This document shows positions 19,309 through 27,974 of a stretch of 64,000 bases of DNA, in pieces. The notes beneath the pieces are model-generated. The model saw only the letters and a program-made list of their open reading frames with translations. It was not told the DNA's origin and did not search any database. This DNA comes from Bacteroidetes bacterium SW_9_63_38. GTDB lineage: Bacteria > Bacteroidota > Rhodothermia > Rhodothermales > Salinibacteraceae. Where the stretch lies: the NCBI GenBank assembly GCA_003022435.1, contig PXUA01000019.1, positions 119,079-183,078 on the forward strand, in the 5' to 3' direction. A program made the translations under genes and the position numbers. The first letter of the stretch is position 1. The number at the start of each line of letters is the position of its first letter.

Positions 19309-19523
19309 ATAAGACTCCGAATAGGGAAGGCAGCAGAAGCGACGGATCTTCGCAGAGAATCTAGAGCGCACCCGAGAAATGCGTGAACTGTGGCGAGCCG
19401 TCTCGTATGAGAATACGTGAATGCGAGCAGTGTCCAAGTGAATGCTCGAGAAACGATCCACACTCCGCCGTCTCGATTTTCGGCGGTGACCGTCCCACTT
19501 CTGCACATCCGTTTCCACATTCC

Positions 19524-20750
19524 ATGTCGTTCGAAAAAGTTCGTTTTACCAACCAGCGCGGAGACCAGCTCGCAGCCCGGCTCGATCGGCCCACCGCAGA
19601 GCAACCGGATGCGTACGCCCTCTTCGCGCACTGCTTCACGTGCTCGAAGGATTTGAAAGCAGTTGGGGCCGTGAGTCGGGCCCTGAATCGGCAGAACATC
19701 GCGGTCCTGCGGTTCGACTTCACCGGATTGGGGGAGAGCGAAGGAGATTTTTCGGACACGAACTTCTCGTCGAATGTCGACGATCTCGTGGCCGCGGCAG
19801 ATTTTCTGGACGAACACTACGATGCCCCGCGTATCCTGATCGGGCATTCACTGGGCGGAGCAGCGGTGCTGAAGGCGGCTCACCGGATCCCGACCTCGGA
19901 GGCGGTCGCCACGGTGGAGGCGCCGTATGATCCGGAGCACGTGACGCGTCTGCTCGACGATGCAATCGAGGACATCAAAAGCAGCGGGGAGGCTCGCATT
20001 ACCCTTGCGGGACGCTCCTTCACCATCCGCAAGCAGTTCCTGGAGGATCTGGCCGCCACGAGAATGGAGGAGACCATCCGCACTCTCGAGCAGGCGCTGC
20101 TCGTCTTTCACTCGCCGGTGGATCAGACGGTCGGTGTGGAAAACGCAGCTCGCATCTTCGAGGCCGCGAAGCACCCGAAGAGCTTTGTCTCGCTGGACGA
20201 CGCCGATCATCTGCTCAGCGACACGACCGACGCTGAGTACGTGGGGCTCGTGCTCGGCGCCTGGGCGCGGAAGTACGTCGCCCTCAACTCCAGCGACGAG
20301 CGGTCCTCCGAAGGGCAAGTCGTCACCCATACGGAAGAGACGTACCGGACCGAGATTGCTGCCGGACGGCACCCCCTGGTGGCCGATGAGCCCGAAGAAG
20401 TGGGCGGTACCGACGCCGGCCCGACCCCGTACGACTACCTCCTGGCCGCCCTGGGCAGCTGCACCGGCATGACGCTGCGCATGTATGCGGACCGTAAGGA
20501 CTGGCCCCTCGATGGAGCTACTGTTCGCCTTTCGCACGAGACGGTGCACGCGCAGGACTGCGACCACTGCGACACCAGTGAGGGCAAAGTGGACCGGATT
20601 GTCCGGGACATTGAGCTGACGGGCGACCTTAGTACCGAGCAGCGGGAGCGACTCCTGGAGATTGCCAACAAATGCCCAGTGCATCGGACGCTTCACAGTG
20701 AGATCGATGTGCAGTCGTCCCTGCGAGCGGCGACCGTGGAGGCGGGGTAG
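19524..20750 (+). CDS. Bifunctional alpha/beta hydrolase / OsmC-family protein
   Basis: A 408-residue fusion. Residues 1 to about 260 form an alpha/beta hydrolase with nucleophile Ser109 in GHSLGG (107-112) and AHCFTCSKDLKA near the oxyanion loop. About 275-405 is an OsmC/Ohr-type domain with the two redox cysteines, in ALGSCTGMTLRMYADR and NKCPVHRTL. OsmC domains reduce organic hydroperoxides with thiols. The same fusion is common in proteobacteria and Bacteroidota. The start at ATG 19524 gives the family N-terminus MSFEKVRFTN. The gene stands alone with a 215-base upstream region. Confidence 0.9.
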   Translation: MSFEKVRFTNQRGDQLAARLDRPTAEQPDAYALFAHCFTCSKDLKAVGAVSRALNRQNIAVLRFDFTGLGESEGDFSDTNFSSNVDDLVAAADFLDEHYDAPRILIGHSLGGAAVLKAAHRIPTSEAVATVEAPYDPEHVTRLLDDAIEDIKSSGEARITLAGRSFTIRKQFLEDLAATRMEETIRTLEQALLVFHSPVDQTVGVENAARIFEAAKHPKSFVSLDDADHLLSDTTDAEYVGLVLGAWARKYVALNSSDERSSEGQVVTHTEETYRTEIAAGRHPLVADEPEEVGGTDAGPTPYDYLLAALGSCTGMTLRMYADRKDWPLDGATVRLSHETVHAQDCDHCDTSEGKVDRIVRDIELTGDLSTEQRERLLEIANKCPVHRTLHSEIDVQSSLRAATVEAG

Positions 20751-20848
20751 CGTGCCCCGCGTTTTCCAGGATTCCTCAACCGGGACCAGCCTGAGAAAAG
20801 AACGGGGAACCACTTTTTATTACGGGTGAATCACACTTCGAGACAGAG

Positions 20849-20864
20849 CGTATCTAAAGATACG
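20849..20864. promoter_or_regulatory. CGTATC-TAAA-GATACG inverted repeat
   Basis: A perfect 6-bp stem with a 4-base centre in the A+T-rich gap between the OsmC fusion and a small membrane-protein gene, 104 bases before the latter. Operator or hairpin; not followed by a T-run, so a terminator is unlikely. Confidence 0.3.
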
Positions 20865-20967
20865 AATGTTCACGTATTTGCCGGTTGCTTAACACCTGTG
20901 CTGAGCTTTAATTGGTGGAAAAGAATCTGCATCTCGCCGATTCCTTCACGACGACGGACGGTACGCC

Positions 20968-21228
20968 ATGGACGAACGGATTAATTTTGCCCTTGAACCG
21001 GGGGTGATCATTCTTGCTGCCCTTTTTCTTGTCGCTATCAACGTGTTGCTGGCGGCGGTGCTCTATCCATATTTCCGGAGTAGTTCTGATGCGGAAGTGG
21101 CCGAGCCGGCTGACGACGCTCTGGAGCCGGAGGGAGGCACGGATCCTGTGAGTACCGACGACCCGGAAGAATTCAATCAGCGCGTCGACGAGTTCCTGGA
21201 AGACGTGCGGAGCGAAAAGGTGGAGTAG
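20968..21228 (+). CDS. Small single-span membrane protein, unknown
   Basis: An 86-residue protein with one transmembrane helix (VIILAALFLVAINVLLAAVL, residues 13-32) and a highly acidic C-terminal half ending in a probable helix (FNQRVDEFLEDVRSEKVE). I recognise no family. Acidic codon use matches the neighbours, which supports it being real. It is convergent with the importer permease gene, 53 bases away. Confidence 0.65.
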   Translation: MDERINFALEPGVIILAALFLVAINVLLAAVLYPYFRSSSDAEVAEPADDALEPEGGTDPVSTDDPEEFNQRVDEFLEDVRSEKVE

Positions 21229-21281
21229 GGACCGACCGCGTGTAGAGTATCGGCACCGTGGCGAACCGCTGCGGACCGGGG

Positions 21282-22307
21282 TCATCCGAACTGGTACGAG
21301 CGTTGGCGAAGCAGCACCAAGAAGAACGGTACGCCGCAGAGGGCCGTGAGGATGCCCACGGGCAGTTCCTGAGCAGGAAGGAGGGTGCGAGCGGCGAGAT
21401 CGGCCCAGCATAGAAAGAGGGCACCTACCAGAAAGCTGAGCGGCACAAGCCGCCGGTGGGGAATCCCAACGAGCAGGCGAACGGCGTGCGGGACGATGAG
21501 GCCGACGAAGCCGATGGCGCCGGACACGGCCACGAGCGTGCCCGTGACGAGTGCGGCTAAGACGATGAGGCCGCGCTTGAGGGCTTCGACCGGCATGCCG
21601 AGGCTTTGGGCCGACTCCTCGCCGACGAGCATTGCGTCCAGCGGGCGGGCGAGCACAAGCAGGGTGCCCAGCCCGAAAATCGTCGTGAAGGCCGGAATGG
21701 GAAGTTGGGCCCAGCGGGTGCCGTTGAGCGAGCCGAGTAGCCAGAACAGGACGGCGCGGAGCTTGTCCGGCTCCGGAGAGGAGAACGTCACGAACGAGGT
21801 GAGAGCACCCATGAGAGCCGACATCGCCACGCCGGCCAGCAGCAGCCGGGCCACCGACACGCGGGGGCCGTTCCGGGCCACGAGGTAGACGAGCGTGATG
21901 GTGGCGAGTCCGCCCAGGAACGCCGCGACGGACATGGTGAGGGATTTTGAGAGCACGGGGGGGAGGAACCCGAGGTAGAAGAACGAGGCGCTGGCGGAGG
22001 CGCCGCTCGATATGCCCAGAATGTACGGCTCGGCCAGTGGATTTCGGACGAGCGTTTGCATGGCGACCCCGATGATGGCGAGTCCGCCGCCGACGAGGCC
22101 GGCCAGCAGGGCGCGAGGCAGGCGCAGGTTCCAGACGATCCGGTCGGTGACCGGGTCGATCGGTCCCCCGACCCCCAGGAGGTGATGGCCGACGACGCGA
22201 TAGACCGCGCTCCACCCGATGGGGGTGCCGCCGATGGCGACCGTACCCCCGAGTGTGATCACGAGCAGCCCCACGAGACCGAATCCGACGAGCCAGGGGC
22301 GCTTCAT
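21282..22307 (-). CDS. FecCD/BtuC-type ABC importer permease
   Basis: A 341-residue polytopic membrane protein of the iron-siderophore/cobalamin permease family, with about 9-10 membrane segments. Family blocks are RLPRALLAGLVGGGLAIIGV, NPLAEPYILGISSGA, GLIVPHAVRLLVG and the C-terminal PVGILTALCGVPFFLVLLRQ. Its ATG overlaps the stop of the binding-protein gene by 4 bases (ATGA), so the two are translationally coupled. No ATPase gene follows; after the stop comes an unrelated convergent gene. The ligand (vitamin B12, heme or siderophore) cannot be assigned from this alone. Confidence 0.9.
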   Translation of the reverse strand: MKRPWLVGFGLVGLLVITLGGTVAIGGTPIGWSAVYRVVGHHLLGVGGPIDPVTDRIVWNLRLPRALLAGLVGGGLAIIGVAMQTLVRNPLAEPYILGISSGASASASFFYLGFLPPVLSKSLTMSVAAFLGGLATITLVYLVARNGPRVSVARLLLAGVAMSALMGALTSFVTFSSPEPDKLRAVLFWLLGSLNGTRWAQLPIPAFTTIFGLGTLLVLARPLDAMLVGEESAQSLGMPVEALKRGLIVLAALVTGTLVAVSGAIGFVGLIVPHAVRLLVGIPHRRLVPLSFLVGALFLCWADLAARTLLPAQELPVGILTALCGVPFFLVLLRQRSYQFG

Positions 22308-23278
22308 GGAGCGGAGGAGACAGTCGTGGAGGACGCAGTGCGAGTCACCGTGTCGCGGGGGCAGGAGGTGGAAGCGGGGGCGAGTGTGGGATGCAGCCGA
22401 GTGGCCATCCGGGCGGCGCCGGTGACGAGGCGGGGGCCGGGACGTAGAAGCAGATCGGGGGGCAGGCTGTACACGCGGCCGTTGCGGATGGCAGGGACCA
22501 CGTCCCAGGTGGGATGGTGGGCCAGCAGGGTATCGGGATTGTACGACGAGCCCCAGGCCCCTACGATCACATCCGGCTGTTCGGTCAGCACGAACTCTTC
22601 GCTCAAGGTGGGGGCTTCCGTGTCGAGGGAGTCGGTGATGCTGCGCCCCCCCGCCGCCTCGACGAGCGTGTGAATGTAGCTGCCCGCCCCGAAGCTATAC
22701 AGGGCTTGATCCCCAATGAGCACCAGCACCCGCGGCCGCTCAGGCAGCGGAATCGAGTCCGTGCGGACCCGCAGGCACGAGAGCCGACGTTGCAGGGCCC
22801 GCACCGAGTCGCGGGCCGCGGCTTCAGTGCCGAGCAAAGATCCCATCGTGCGGAGCCCGTCGAACACGTCGTCGAGCGAGGAGAACGAAAAGAAATAGAT
22901 GGGCACATCGAGGGCTTCGAAGGTGTCGGTGTCGCCGGGGGGATTGACCTGGTCGGTGGCGAGCACGAGGTCCGGCCGTTGGGCGGTGACGGCCTCAAAG
23001 TCGACCGGCAGAGCGCTGAGGCGGTCGAGCGTGTCGACGGCGGGGGGGTAATCGTCCGCCGTCGTGACGGCCACGAGCCGGTCGCCGCCCCCGGCGGCGT
23101 AAGCCAGTTCCGTAAGGTTGGGCGCCAGCGACACGACCCGTTCCACAGACGAATCGACGGATACGGGACGGCCGAGTGCGTCGGTCACGGACCGGGCGGC
23201 GGGCGGGGACTCCGACGAGCCGCATCCCGTCCCGATCACGAGAAGTGCGGAGAGACACAAGGTAAGGACGAAGCGCAT
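22304..23278 (-). CDS. BtuF/FhuD-like periplasmic substrate-binding lipoprotein
   Basis: A 324-residue binding protein. The lipoprotein signal ends in ALLVIGTGC. The body has class III binding-protein blocks: RVVSLAPNLTELAYAAGGGD, the FEAVTAQRPDLVLAT segment and the C-terminal HHPTWDVVPAIRNGRVYSLP. It resembles cobalamin- or heme-binding BtuF proteins. I start at ATG 23278 because the signal peptide begins there. First gene of the btuF-btuC-like pair. No cobalamin riboswitch is recognisable in the 350 bases upstream. Confidence 0.88.
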   Translation of the reverse strand: MRFVLTLCLSALLVIGTGCGSSESPPAARSVTDALGRPVSVDSSVERVVSLAPNLTELAYAAGGGDRLVAVTTADDYPPAVDTLDRLSALPVDFEAVTAQRPDLVLATDQVNPPGDTDTFEALDVPIYFFSFSSLDDVFDGLRTMGSLLGTEAAARDSVRALQRRLSCLRVRTDSIPLPERPRVLVLIGDQALYSFGAGSYIHTLVEAAGGRSITDSLDTEAPTLSEEFVLTEQPDVIVGAWGSSYNPDTLLAHHPTWDVVPAIRNGRVYSLPPDLLLRPGPRLVTGAARMATRLHPTLAPASTSCPRDTVTRTASSTTVSSAP

Positions 23279-23630
23279 CGACGAGGCGGCAAAGAATACA
23301 GACGACAGGTCGGTGGAGCACACACTACGACTCGTCGTGGTACGGGAGGAGGAGTGAGTTGTTGATGGGCCCGCACGACCCATCGATTCTACGCGGGTTG
23401 AATTCACGTCTCAGCTCCGGAGGGATGGGTGGTTTGACCCGATTTGGGTGAAAACGTGTTCCCTCGGGAATCTTTCGAGCGTTGGTTTGCGTCTAGACCG
23501 TGGTTATTCGGAAAATTATTTCCCACCCGTGGCGAAGCGTACGGACCTCCTTCTCTGCGGTGGGGGGCACACATCGTAATTTGCGATCGGGTCGCCGATC
23601 CTCCTCTGTACGAAGGACGGGCTATCATAT
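23279..23630. other. Divergent intergenic region, 352 bases
   Basis: Lies between the importer pair and the response regulator. Visible structure: a perfect inverted repeat GATCGG-GTCG-CCGATC at 23585-23600, 30 bases before the regulator start; an imperfect palindrome GGAAAATTATTTCC at 23510-23523; and overlapping GGGT/ACCC repeats near 23425-23450. No -24/-12 sigma54 promoter or known riboswitch is evident. I see no credible gene. Confidence 0.5.
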
Positions 23631-25019
23631 ATGAACAAACGCATTTTCGTTGTCGACGACGAGCCGAAAATCGGCAATCTCTTCTCCAACGTGTTGGAGC
23701 GGGACGGGTACGAGGTCGAGGCGTTTTTGAATCCAGTCTCGATGCTCGACGCTCTCGAAGACGGAGCGAAGGAGCCCGATGTGGTGGTGGCGGACATGAT
23801 GATGCCCGAGATGAACGGGGTCGAACTCCTCGAAACGCTGCAGGAGCGATCCCTGGACGTGCCGGTCATCATTATGACGGCCCACTCCTCGGTCCAGACG
23901 GCCGTGGAGGCCATGCGACAGGGAGCGTTCCACTACCTCCAAAAGCCCGTCAACCTGGAGGAAATGCGGGCCCTGCTCGAAAAAGCCGTTGAGCTCTACG
24001 GGGCGCAGCAGGAGCTGGAGCAAATCAAGACCGAGCAGCAGCAGGAGTATCCCGTCAGCGGCATCCTGGGAGAAAGCGACGCGATCGTGCGGGTACGGGA
24101 AACGATTGAAACGCTCTGCAATGCGTCCAACACGACGGTGCTCTTTTCCGGAGAAACGGGGACCGGAAAGAACCTGGCCGCGAAGACGCTCCACTACAAC
24201 TCATCGCGGGCCAAGAAGGCGTTCACGGACATTAACTGTGCGGCCCTGCCCGACAATCTGCTGGAGGCCGAGCTGTTTGGGTACGAGGAGGGGGCCTTCA
24301 CCGACGCCCGCGACTCCAAGGAAGGACTCATCGAGGTCGCCGACGGGGGGACGCTCTTCCTCGACGAGATCGATTCGATGAGCATGGCTCTGCAGGCGAA
24401 GCTTCTTTCGTTTCTGGAAAGTCGAGAGTTTCGGCGCCTGGGCGGGGTCGAAGATCTGTCCGCCGACGTGCGCATTCTCTGTGCGACCAACTCGAACCTT
24501 GAGGAGAGTGTGCACGAGAAGACGTTCCGGAAGGATCTGTTCTACCGCATCAACGTGGTAAACGTGAAGCTGCCCCCGTTGCGGCACATGGGCGACGACG
24601 TCATGCTCATCGCACGGCACATGGTAAAGGAGTTCAACCGAGAGTTCGGCAGTGATGTCAAGGGCTTTACCGACAACGCGGAGGCCAAGCTACGGGACCA
24701 CATGTGGCCCGGCAACGTGCGGGAGCTTCGCAACGTCCTGGAACGGGCCATGATCTTCACCAGCGATGACCTCATCAGTGCGGACAACTTGACGCTGGCG
24801 CCGCCGGGCCGCCTCGACGATGTGCACGCCTCGGAGGGAGCCTTCCAGTTTCCGCTGGGGCGGACCCTTAAGGACGTGGAGAAGGCCTACATCCGCCGCA
24901 CGCTCGAAGCGCGGACCGACGACAGCTACGCGGACATTGCCGAGGATCTCGGCATCTCCAAGAAGACGCTTTGGGACAAGCGCAAGCGGTATGAACTCGA
25001 CGAGCTCGTGGAACGATAG
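23631..25019 (+). CDS. Sigma54-type response regulator (NtrC/AtoC family) with variant GAFTDA loop
   Basis: A 462-residue regulator. The receiver domain (1-120) has DD at 9-10, phospho-acceptor Asp55, and Lys105. The AAA+ domain (about 142-375) has Walker A GETGTGK (174-180), Walker B TLFLDEI (241-247) and the EFRRLGG arginine block. A Fis-type helix-turn-helix lies at about 430-455 (YADIAEDLGISKKTLWDKRK). The sigma54-contacting loop reads GAFTDA (221-226) instead of the consensus GAFTGA. No sensor kinase is adjacent, so it is an orphan; the kinase at 56404 is far away and unlinked. A MITE-like element follows 11 bases after the stop. Confidence 0.93.
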   Translation: MNKRIFVVDDEPKIGNLFSNVLERDGYEVEAFLNPVSMLDALEDGAKEPDVVVADMMMPEMNGVELLETLQERSLDVPVIIMTAHSSVQTAVEAMRQGAFHYLQKPVNLEEMRALLEKAVELYGAQQELEQIKTEQQQEYPVSGILGESDAIVRVRETIETLCNASNTTVLFSGETGTGKNLAAKTLHYNSSRAKKAFTDINCAALPDNLLEAELFGYEEGAFTDARDSKEGLIEVADGGTLFLDEIDSMSMALQAKLLSFLESREFRRLGGVEDLSADVRILCATNSNLEESVHEKTFRKDLFYRINVVNVKLPPLRHMGDDVMLIARHMVKEFNREFGSDVKGFTDNAEAKLRDHMWPGNVRELRNVLERAMIFTSDDLISADNLTLAPPGRLDDVHASEGAFQFPLGRTLKDVEKAYIRRTLEARTDDSYADIAEDLGISKKTLWDKRKRYELDELVER

Positions 25020-25030
25020 GAAGAGGGTTG

Positions 25031-25158
25031 CTAGTGCAGCTTCAACTGGTCCGTTGTGCAATCGAGCTTTGGACGGACCTCGTCCGTCCATCCCTCAAGC
25101 TGGAGCTTGGAGCAATAGCAAACTGCTTTCCCCAAAAGATCGTTTGAAGCTGCACTAG
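25031..25158. mobile_element. MITE-like element with perfect 15-bp terminal inverted repeats
   Basis: The ends are CTAGTGCAGCTTCAA at 25031-25045 and its exact reverse complement at 25144-25158. Inside is a second palindrome, TGGACGGA-CCTCG-TCCGTCCA, at about 25070-25090. It carries no gene. The outer CTAG is itself palindromic, so the structure is either a 15-bp repeat or an 11-bp repeat (TGCAGCTTCAA) flanked by a 4-base CTAG target duplication. Size and nested symmetry fit a non-autonomous transposon relic mobilised by an insertion sequence elsewhere. It could also act as a terminator between the flanking genes. Confidence 0.65.
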
Positions 25159-25233
25159 TCCGTGGTAGGCCATCCGTCGGGGGCTCTCTAGGTTTCCCTT
25201 CACGTATCCGTAGAATCCCACTCACGCCTCAGT

Positions 25234-26070
25234 ATGTCCGTGCACGATTGGGACCGGTTGATCGACGCCCTCCGCGAGCACCGTTCGGCAACGGATGCCG
25301 CTCCGTATATCGAGGAGGCGCTTCAGGCCCTGGAATCGCCGGCCCGTCCCGGCAGCGCAGGGCCTGCTGAAGTGCCGACGCCGGCCCCGGAGGAATTGGC
25401 GGCCTACATCGATCACACGCAGCTGCGGCCGACGGCAACCGACGCGCAGATCGACCGGCTCTGTGAGGAGGCGCGGACGTATGGCTTTTCGGCGGCCTGC
25501 GTGTCCCCGCCGCACGTGTCGCGAACGGCGCGGTCCCTGGAAGGCACCGATGTCACCCCGTGTACGGTCGTGGGCTTTCCCCACGGGGCCAACCAACCGG
25601 CCATCAAGGCGCAGGAGGCAGAGCGGGCGGTGATGGCCGGTGCCCGAGAGCTCGACATGGTCCTCGCGCTCGGGGCTCTCGCCAGTGGTCGGTACTCCGA
25701 TGCGGAGGCCGACGTGCGGGCCGTTGTCACCGCGGCTCGAGAGACTGGTGAGGCGGTGGGAACGCACGTACTGGTGAAGGTTATTCTCGAAACGGCTCTG
25801 CTCGATCTTCCGCAAACGGCGATTGCCTGTGTGATTGCCAAACGGGCCGGGGCGGATTTCGTGAAGACCTCCACCGGCTTTGCTTCCACCGGGGCCCGCG
25901 CTGAGGACGTGGCGCTTATGCGCCAGATCGTGGGGCCAGAGTTCGGCGTGAAGGCGTCCGGCGGCGTCGGGTCGGCGGCCGACGCCACGCGCATGCTGGC
26001 CCATGGGGCCATCCGGATCGGGGCCAGCGGGTCGGTGGCGATTATTGAAGAGGCGCGCGCCGGTCGATAG
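25234..26070 (+). CDS. deoC: Deoxyribose-phosphate aldolase
   Basis: Cleaves 2-deoxyribose-5-phosphate to glyceraldehyde-3-phosphate and acetaldehyde in deoxynucleoside salvage. The 278-residue protein has the TIM-barrel core from about residue 54, with IDHTQLRP (59-66), TVVGFPHGAN (111-120), Asp141 in ELDMV, Lys182 and Schiff-base Lys211 in FVKTSTGF. The first 50 residues are an extension beyond the usual DeoC start and could be a small regulatory or interaction segment. The ATG at 25234 is the only start giving the whole extension. No other deo gene is nearby. Confidence 0.94.
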   Translation: MSVHDWDRLIDALREHRSATDAAPYIEEALQALESPARPGSAGPAEVPTPAPEELAAYIDHTQLRPTATDAQIDRLCEEARTYGFSAACVSPPHVSRTARSLEGTDVTPCTVVGFPHGANQPAIKAQEAERAVMAGARELDMVLALGALASGRYSDAEADVRAVVTAARETGEAVGTHVLVKVILETALLDLPQTAIACVIAKRAGADFVKTSTGFASTGARAEDVALMRQIVGPEFGVKASGGVGSAADATRMLAHGAIRIGASGSVAIIEEARAGR

Positions 26071-26122
26071 CCGCCGGTCCTCACCGACGTACTCTGTTCG
26101 ACTGATTGCCTGGAGCGCACAA

Positions 26123-26680
26123 ATGCCCATTCGTTCTCTGATTGCTCTTTCGATGGTTGGGTGGGTCGTGCTCGCGGCCTGCAGCGGTCCGTCCCAGTCC
26201 GGCCAACGAGGATCGGCAACGGGGCCCGACCCTGAAACGCCGCCGGCCGAGAACACCCGCTCCGCCGTGACGGTGGTCCAGTATGAGACCTTCGACGTAT
26301 CGACCTACCCGGCGCGCCCGCCGGAGCAGACCGTGGAGGTGACTCATCAGGTGCCCCGGCGTCTCATGCAGGGCCGGGCCGACGAAGGCGTTAAGCAGAC
26401 TGTCGAGGGCTTTCGAGTGCAGGTGTTCTCGGCCCAAGATCAGGAGGCGGCCCAGGACTTCCGCGAGCAGGTTCGGCAGTGGTGGGCGGCGGTGAAGGCT
26501 GACGCACCGGACGCGCTTGGGGAGCAGCCGCCGATTGTAATTGAGTATGCGCAGCCCTACTACCGCGTGCGCATCGGGGCGTTTGCCGAGCGGGAGCAGG
26601 CGGCCGAGGCCCTAGAGTTCGTCCAGAAAAAGTTTTCAGGAGCCTTCGCGGCGCAGAGTACGGTGACGGTGACCCGTTAG
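26123..26680 (+). CDS. SPOR-domain lipoprotein
   Basis: A 185-residue protein with a lipoprotein signal (MVGWVVLAAC, Cys20) and a C-terminal SPOR domain (about 105-182), recognisable by FRVQVFSAQDQEAAQDFREQ and YRVRIGAFAEREQAAEAL. SPOR domains bind denuded septal peptidoglycan, so it probably acts at the division site or cell wall. It follows deoC by 52 bases and may be transcribed with it, though no functional link is apparent. Confidence 0.85.
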   Translation: MPIRSLIALSMVGWVVLAACSGPSQSGQRGSATGPDPETPPAENTRSAVTVVQYETFDVSTYPARPPEQTVEVTHQVPRRLMQGRADEGVKQTVEGFRVQVFSAQDQEAAQDFREQVRQWWAAVKADAPDALGEQPPIVIEYAQPYYRVRIGAFAEREQAAEALEFVQKKFSGAFAAQSTVTVTR

Positions 26681-26745
26681 GTGTTTTCAACCGATTCCGC
26701 TTTCGAGGAACGGTGTCGTTCTTGCTGGGAAGGGGAGGAGGGATG

Positions 26746-26769
26746 CGTGATGCGTATTGCGTGATGCGT
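26746..26769. repeat. Dispersed repeat copy 1 (TGATGCGTATTGCG type)
   Basis: This 24-base stretch matches 34160-34183 at 22 of 24 positions. It is embedded in a run of related GATGCGTG units (26741-26790) and followed by an inverted GCATCACG at about 26811-26818. It lies between the convergent SPOR and oxidoreductase genes. Probably a REP-like intergenic repeat. Confidence 0.5.
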
Positions 26770-26813
26770 GAGATGCGAGATGCGTGCGGATTCCCCCATG
26801 CTGCCATCCCGCA

Positions 26814-27887
26814 TCACGACGGGATTTGCACGGCCTCCGGGATCGTTGCCGGGTCGGCGAGATAGGTGGGCAGCGCCTCGGCGAGGATAGGCGCTGTGAG
26901 CAGGCCCTTTGAGCCGAGGGCCGTAAACGTCCAGAGTCGGGTGCGCTGGGGCAGGGGGCCGAGGATCGGGAGGTTGGTGTTGGTGTGTTTGACCCGTACG
27001 CCGGCCCGCACCTCCACCACATCGGCGGTATCGACGCCCGGCACCATGCGGGCTGTCTTCTCCCGGATGTAAGCCGTAGCATCAGGATCTGGGTCCAGGT
27101 TGTTGAAGTTGTTGTTGTAGTTGCTGCCGAGGATGAGGGTGTCGCCATCAGGCACTACGTAGCCGTGGCCGGAGAGGGGCAGAAGGGGAGTGGGAAGCGC
27201 CTCGGGGCGACGCACGCGCACCGTTTGGCCCTTCACGCCCTCTAGGCCGAGGCGTCGCAGCTCCGGAAACGGCGGGTGGCCCTGTCCGAGGGCGAGAATC
27301 ACCCGGTCGGCGCGCAGTTCTTCTGTATCGTCCCCGCGCTCCGCCTCCACGACGGCTGCCGAGGGCGTCTCGCGCCAGTACAGGACCGGGGCCTGCGTCT
27401 CGACCGTCGCCCCTCGTTCCACGGCGGCGTCGAGCACCGCTCGAACCAGCGCGGCCACGTCGATGGAGCCCCCGCGCGGGACGAAGAATCCGCCGACGTC
27501 CGTCTGGACGGCGGGTACGCGGTCCGCAACCTCGGCGGGCGAGAGCCACTGCGCGAGATCGGGATATTCGGCGGCGGCTTCGCGGAAGGGCGCCTCCTGA
27601 TCGTCCTCGATGACCGGGCGCAGCACACCCCGGGGGGGGAACAGGTTGGGCACCCCGGCATCGGCGACCAGCGACGACACGGCGTCGAGCGCTTCTCGGA
27701 GGCGCCACACCGGACGGGCCCGGCGGCCTACGAACGGATTCACAAGTCCGGCGGCGGCCCCCGACGCCCCAGCGGCCGGGGTTTCGGCCTCCAGGAGGTA
27801 CACGTCGAAGTGAGGACTCAGCCGAAAGGCGGCGCACGCACCGGCCAGGCCGCCGCCGACGATAATCACGTCTGCGTCGTACGACAT
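26814..27887 (-). CDS. FAD-dependent oxidoreductase (DAO family)
   Basis: A 357-residue protein with the N-terminal dinucleotide-binding motif VIIVGGGLAGACAAFRL (about 7-23), the family's second FAD block around GASGAAAGLVNPFVG, and a C-terminal VRVKHTNTNLPILGPLPQ segment typical of DAO enzymes. These oxidise amino acids or amines, or act in tRNA modification (MnmC-C-like). The substrate is not evident. I start at ATG 27887 (MSYDADVIIVGG). It is divergent from thiO, another DAO-family enzyme, but the two proteins differ too much in their blocks to call it a recent duplication. Confidence 0.82.
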   Translation of the reverse strand: MSYDADVIIVGGGLAGACAAFRLSPHFDVYLLEAETPAAGASGAAAGLVNPFVGRRARPVWRLREALDAVSSLVADAGVPNLFPPRGVLRPVIEDDQEAPFREAAAEYPDLAQWLSPAEVADRVPAVQTDVGGFFVPRGGSIDVAALVRAVLDAAVERGATVETQAPVLYWRETPSAAVVEAERGDDTEELRADRVILALGQGHPPFPELRRLGLEGVKGQTVRVRRPEALPTPLLPLSGHGYVVPDGDTLILGSNYNNNFNNLDPDPDATAYIREKTARMVPGVDTADVVEVRAGVRVKHTNTNLPILGPLPQRTRLWTFTALGSKGLLTAPILAEALPTYLADPATIPEAVQIPS

Positions 27888-27974
27888 TGCGGAAAGAAGC
27901 GGTAATGAAATGTTGCGAGGGCATTTCACGCATGTTCGAAGGCACCGTTCGGCAGCATGGAGGATGGTGAAAAA

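Noticed and set aside
23388..23416. TPP-riboswitch-like words on the minus strand (GCTGAGA, then AACCCGCGTAGA) upstream of the importer genes
   Set aside because: The two conserved boxes are about 10 bases apart instead of the roughly 50 needed for the aptamer's arms, and the supporting stems are missing. The downstream genes are also a BtuF/BtuC-like importer.
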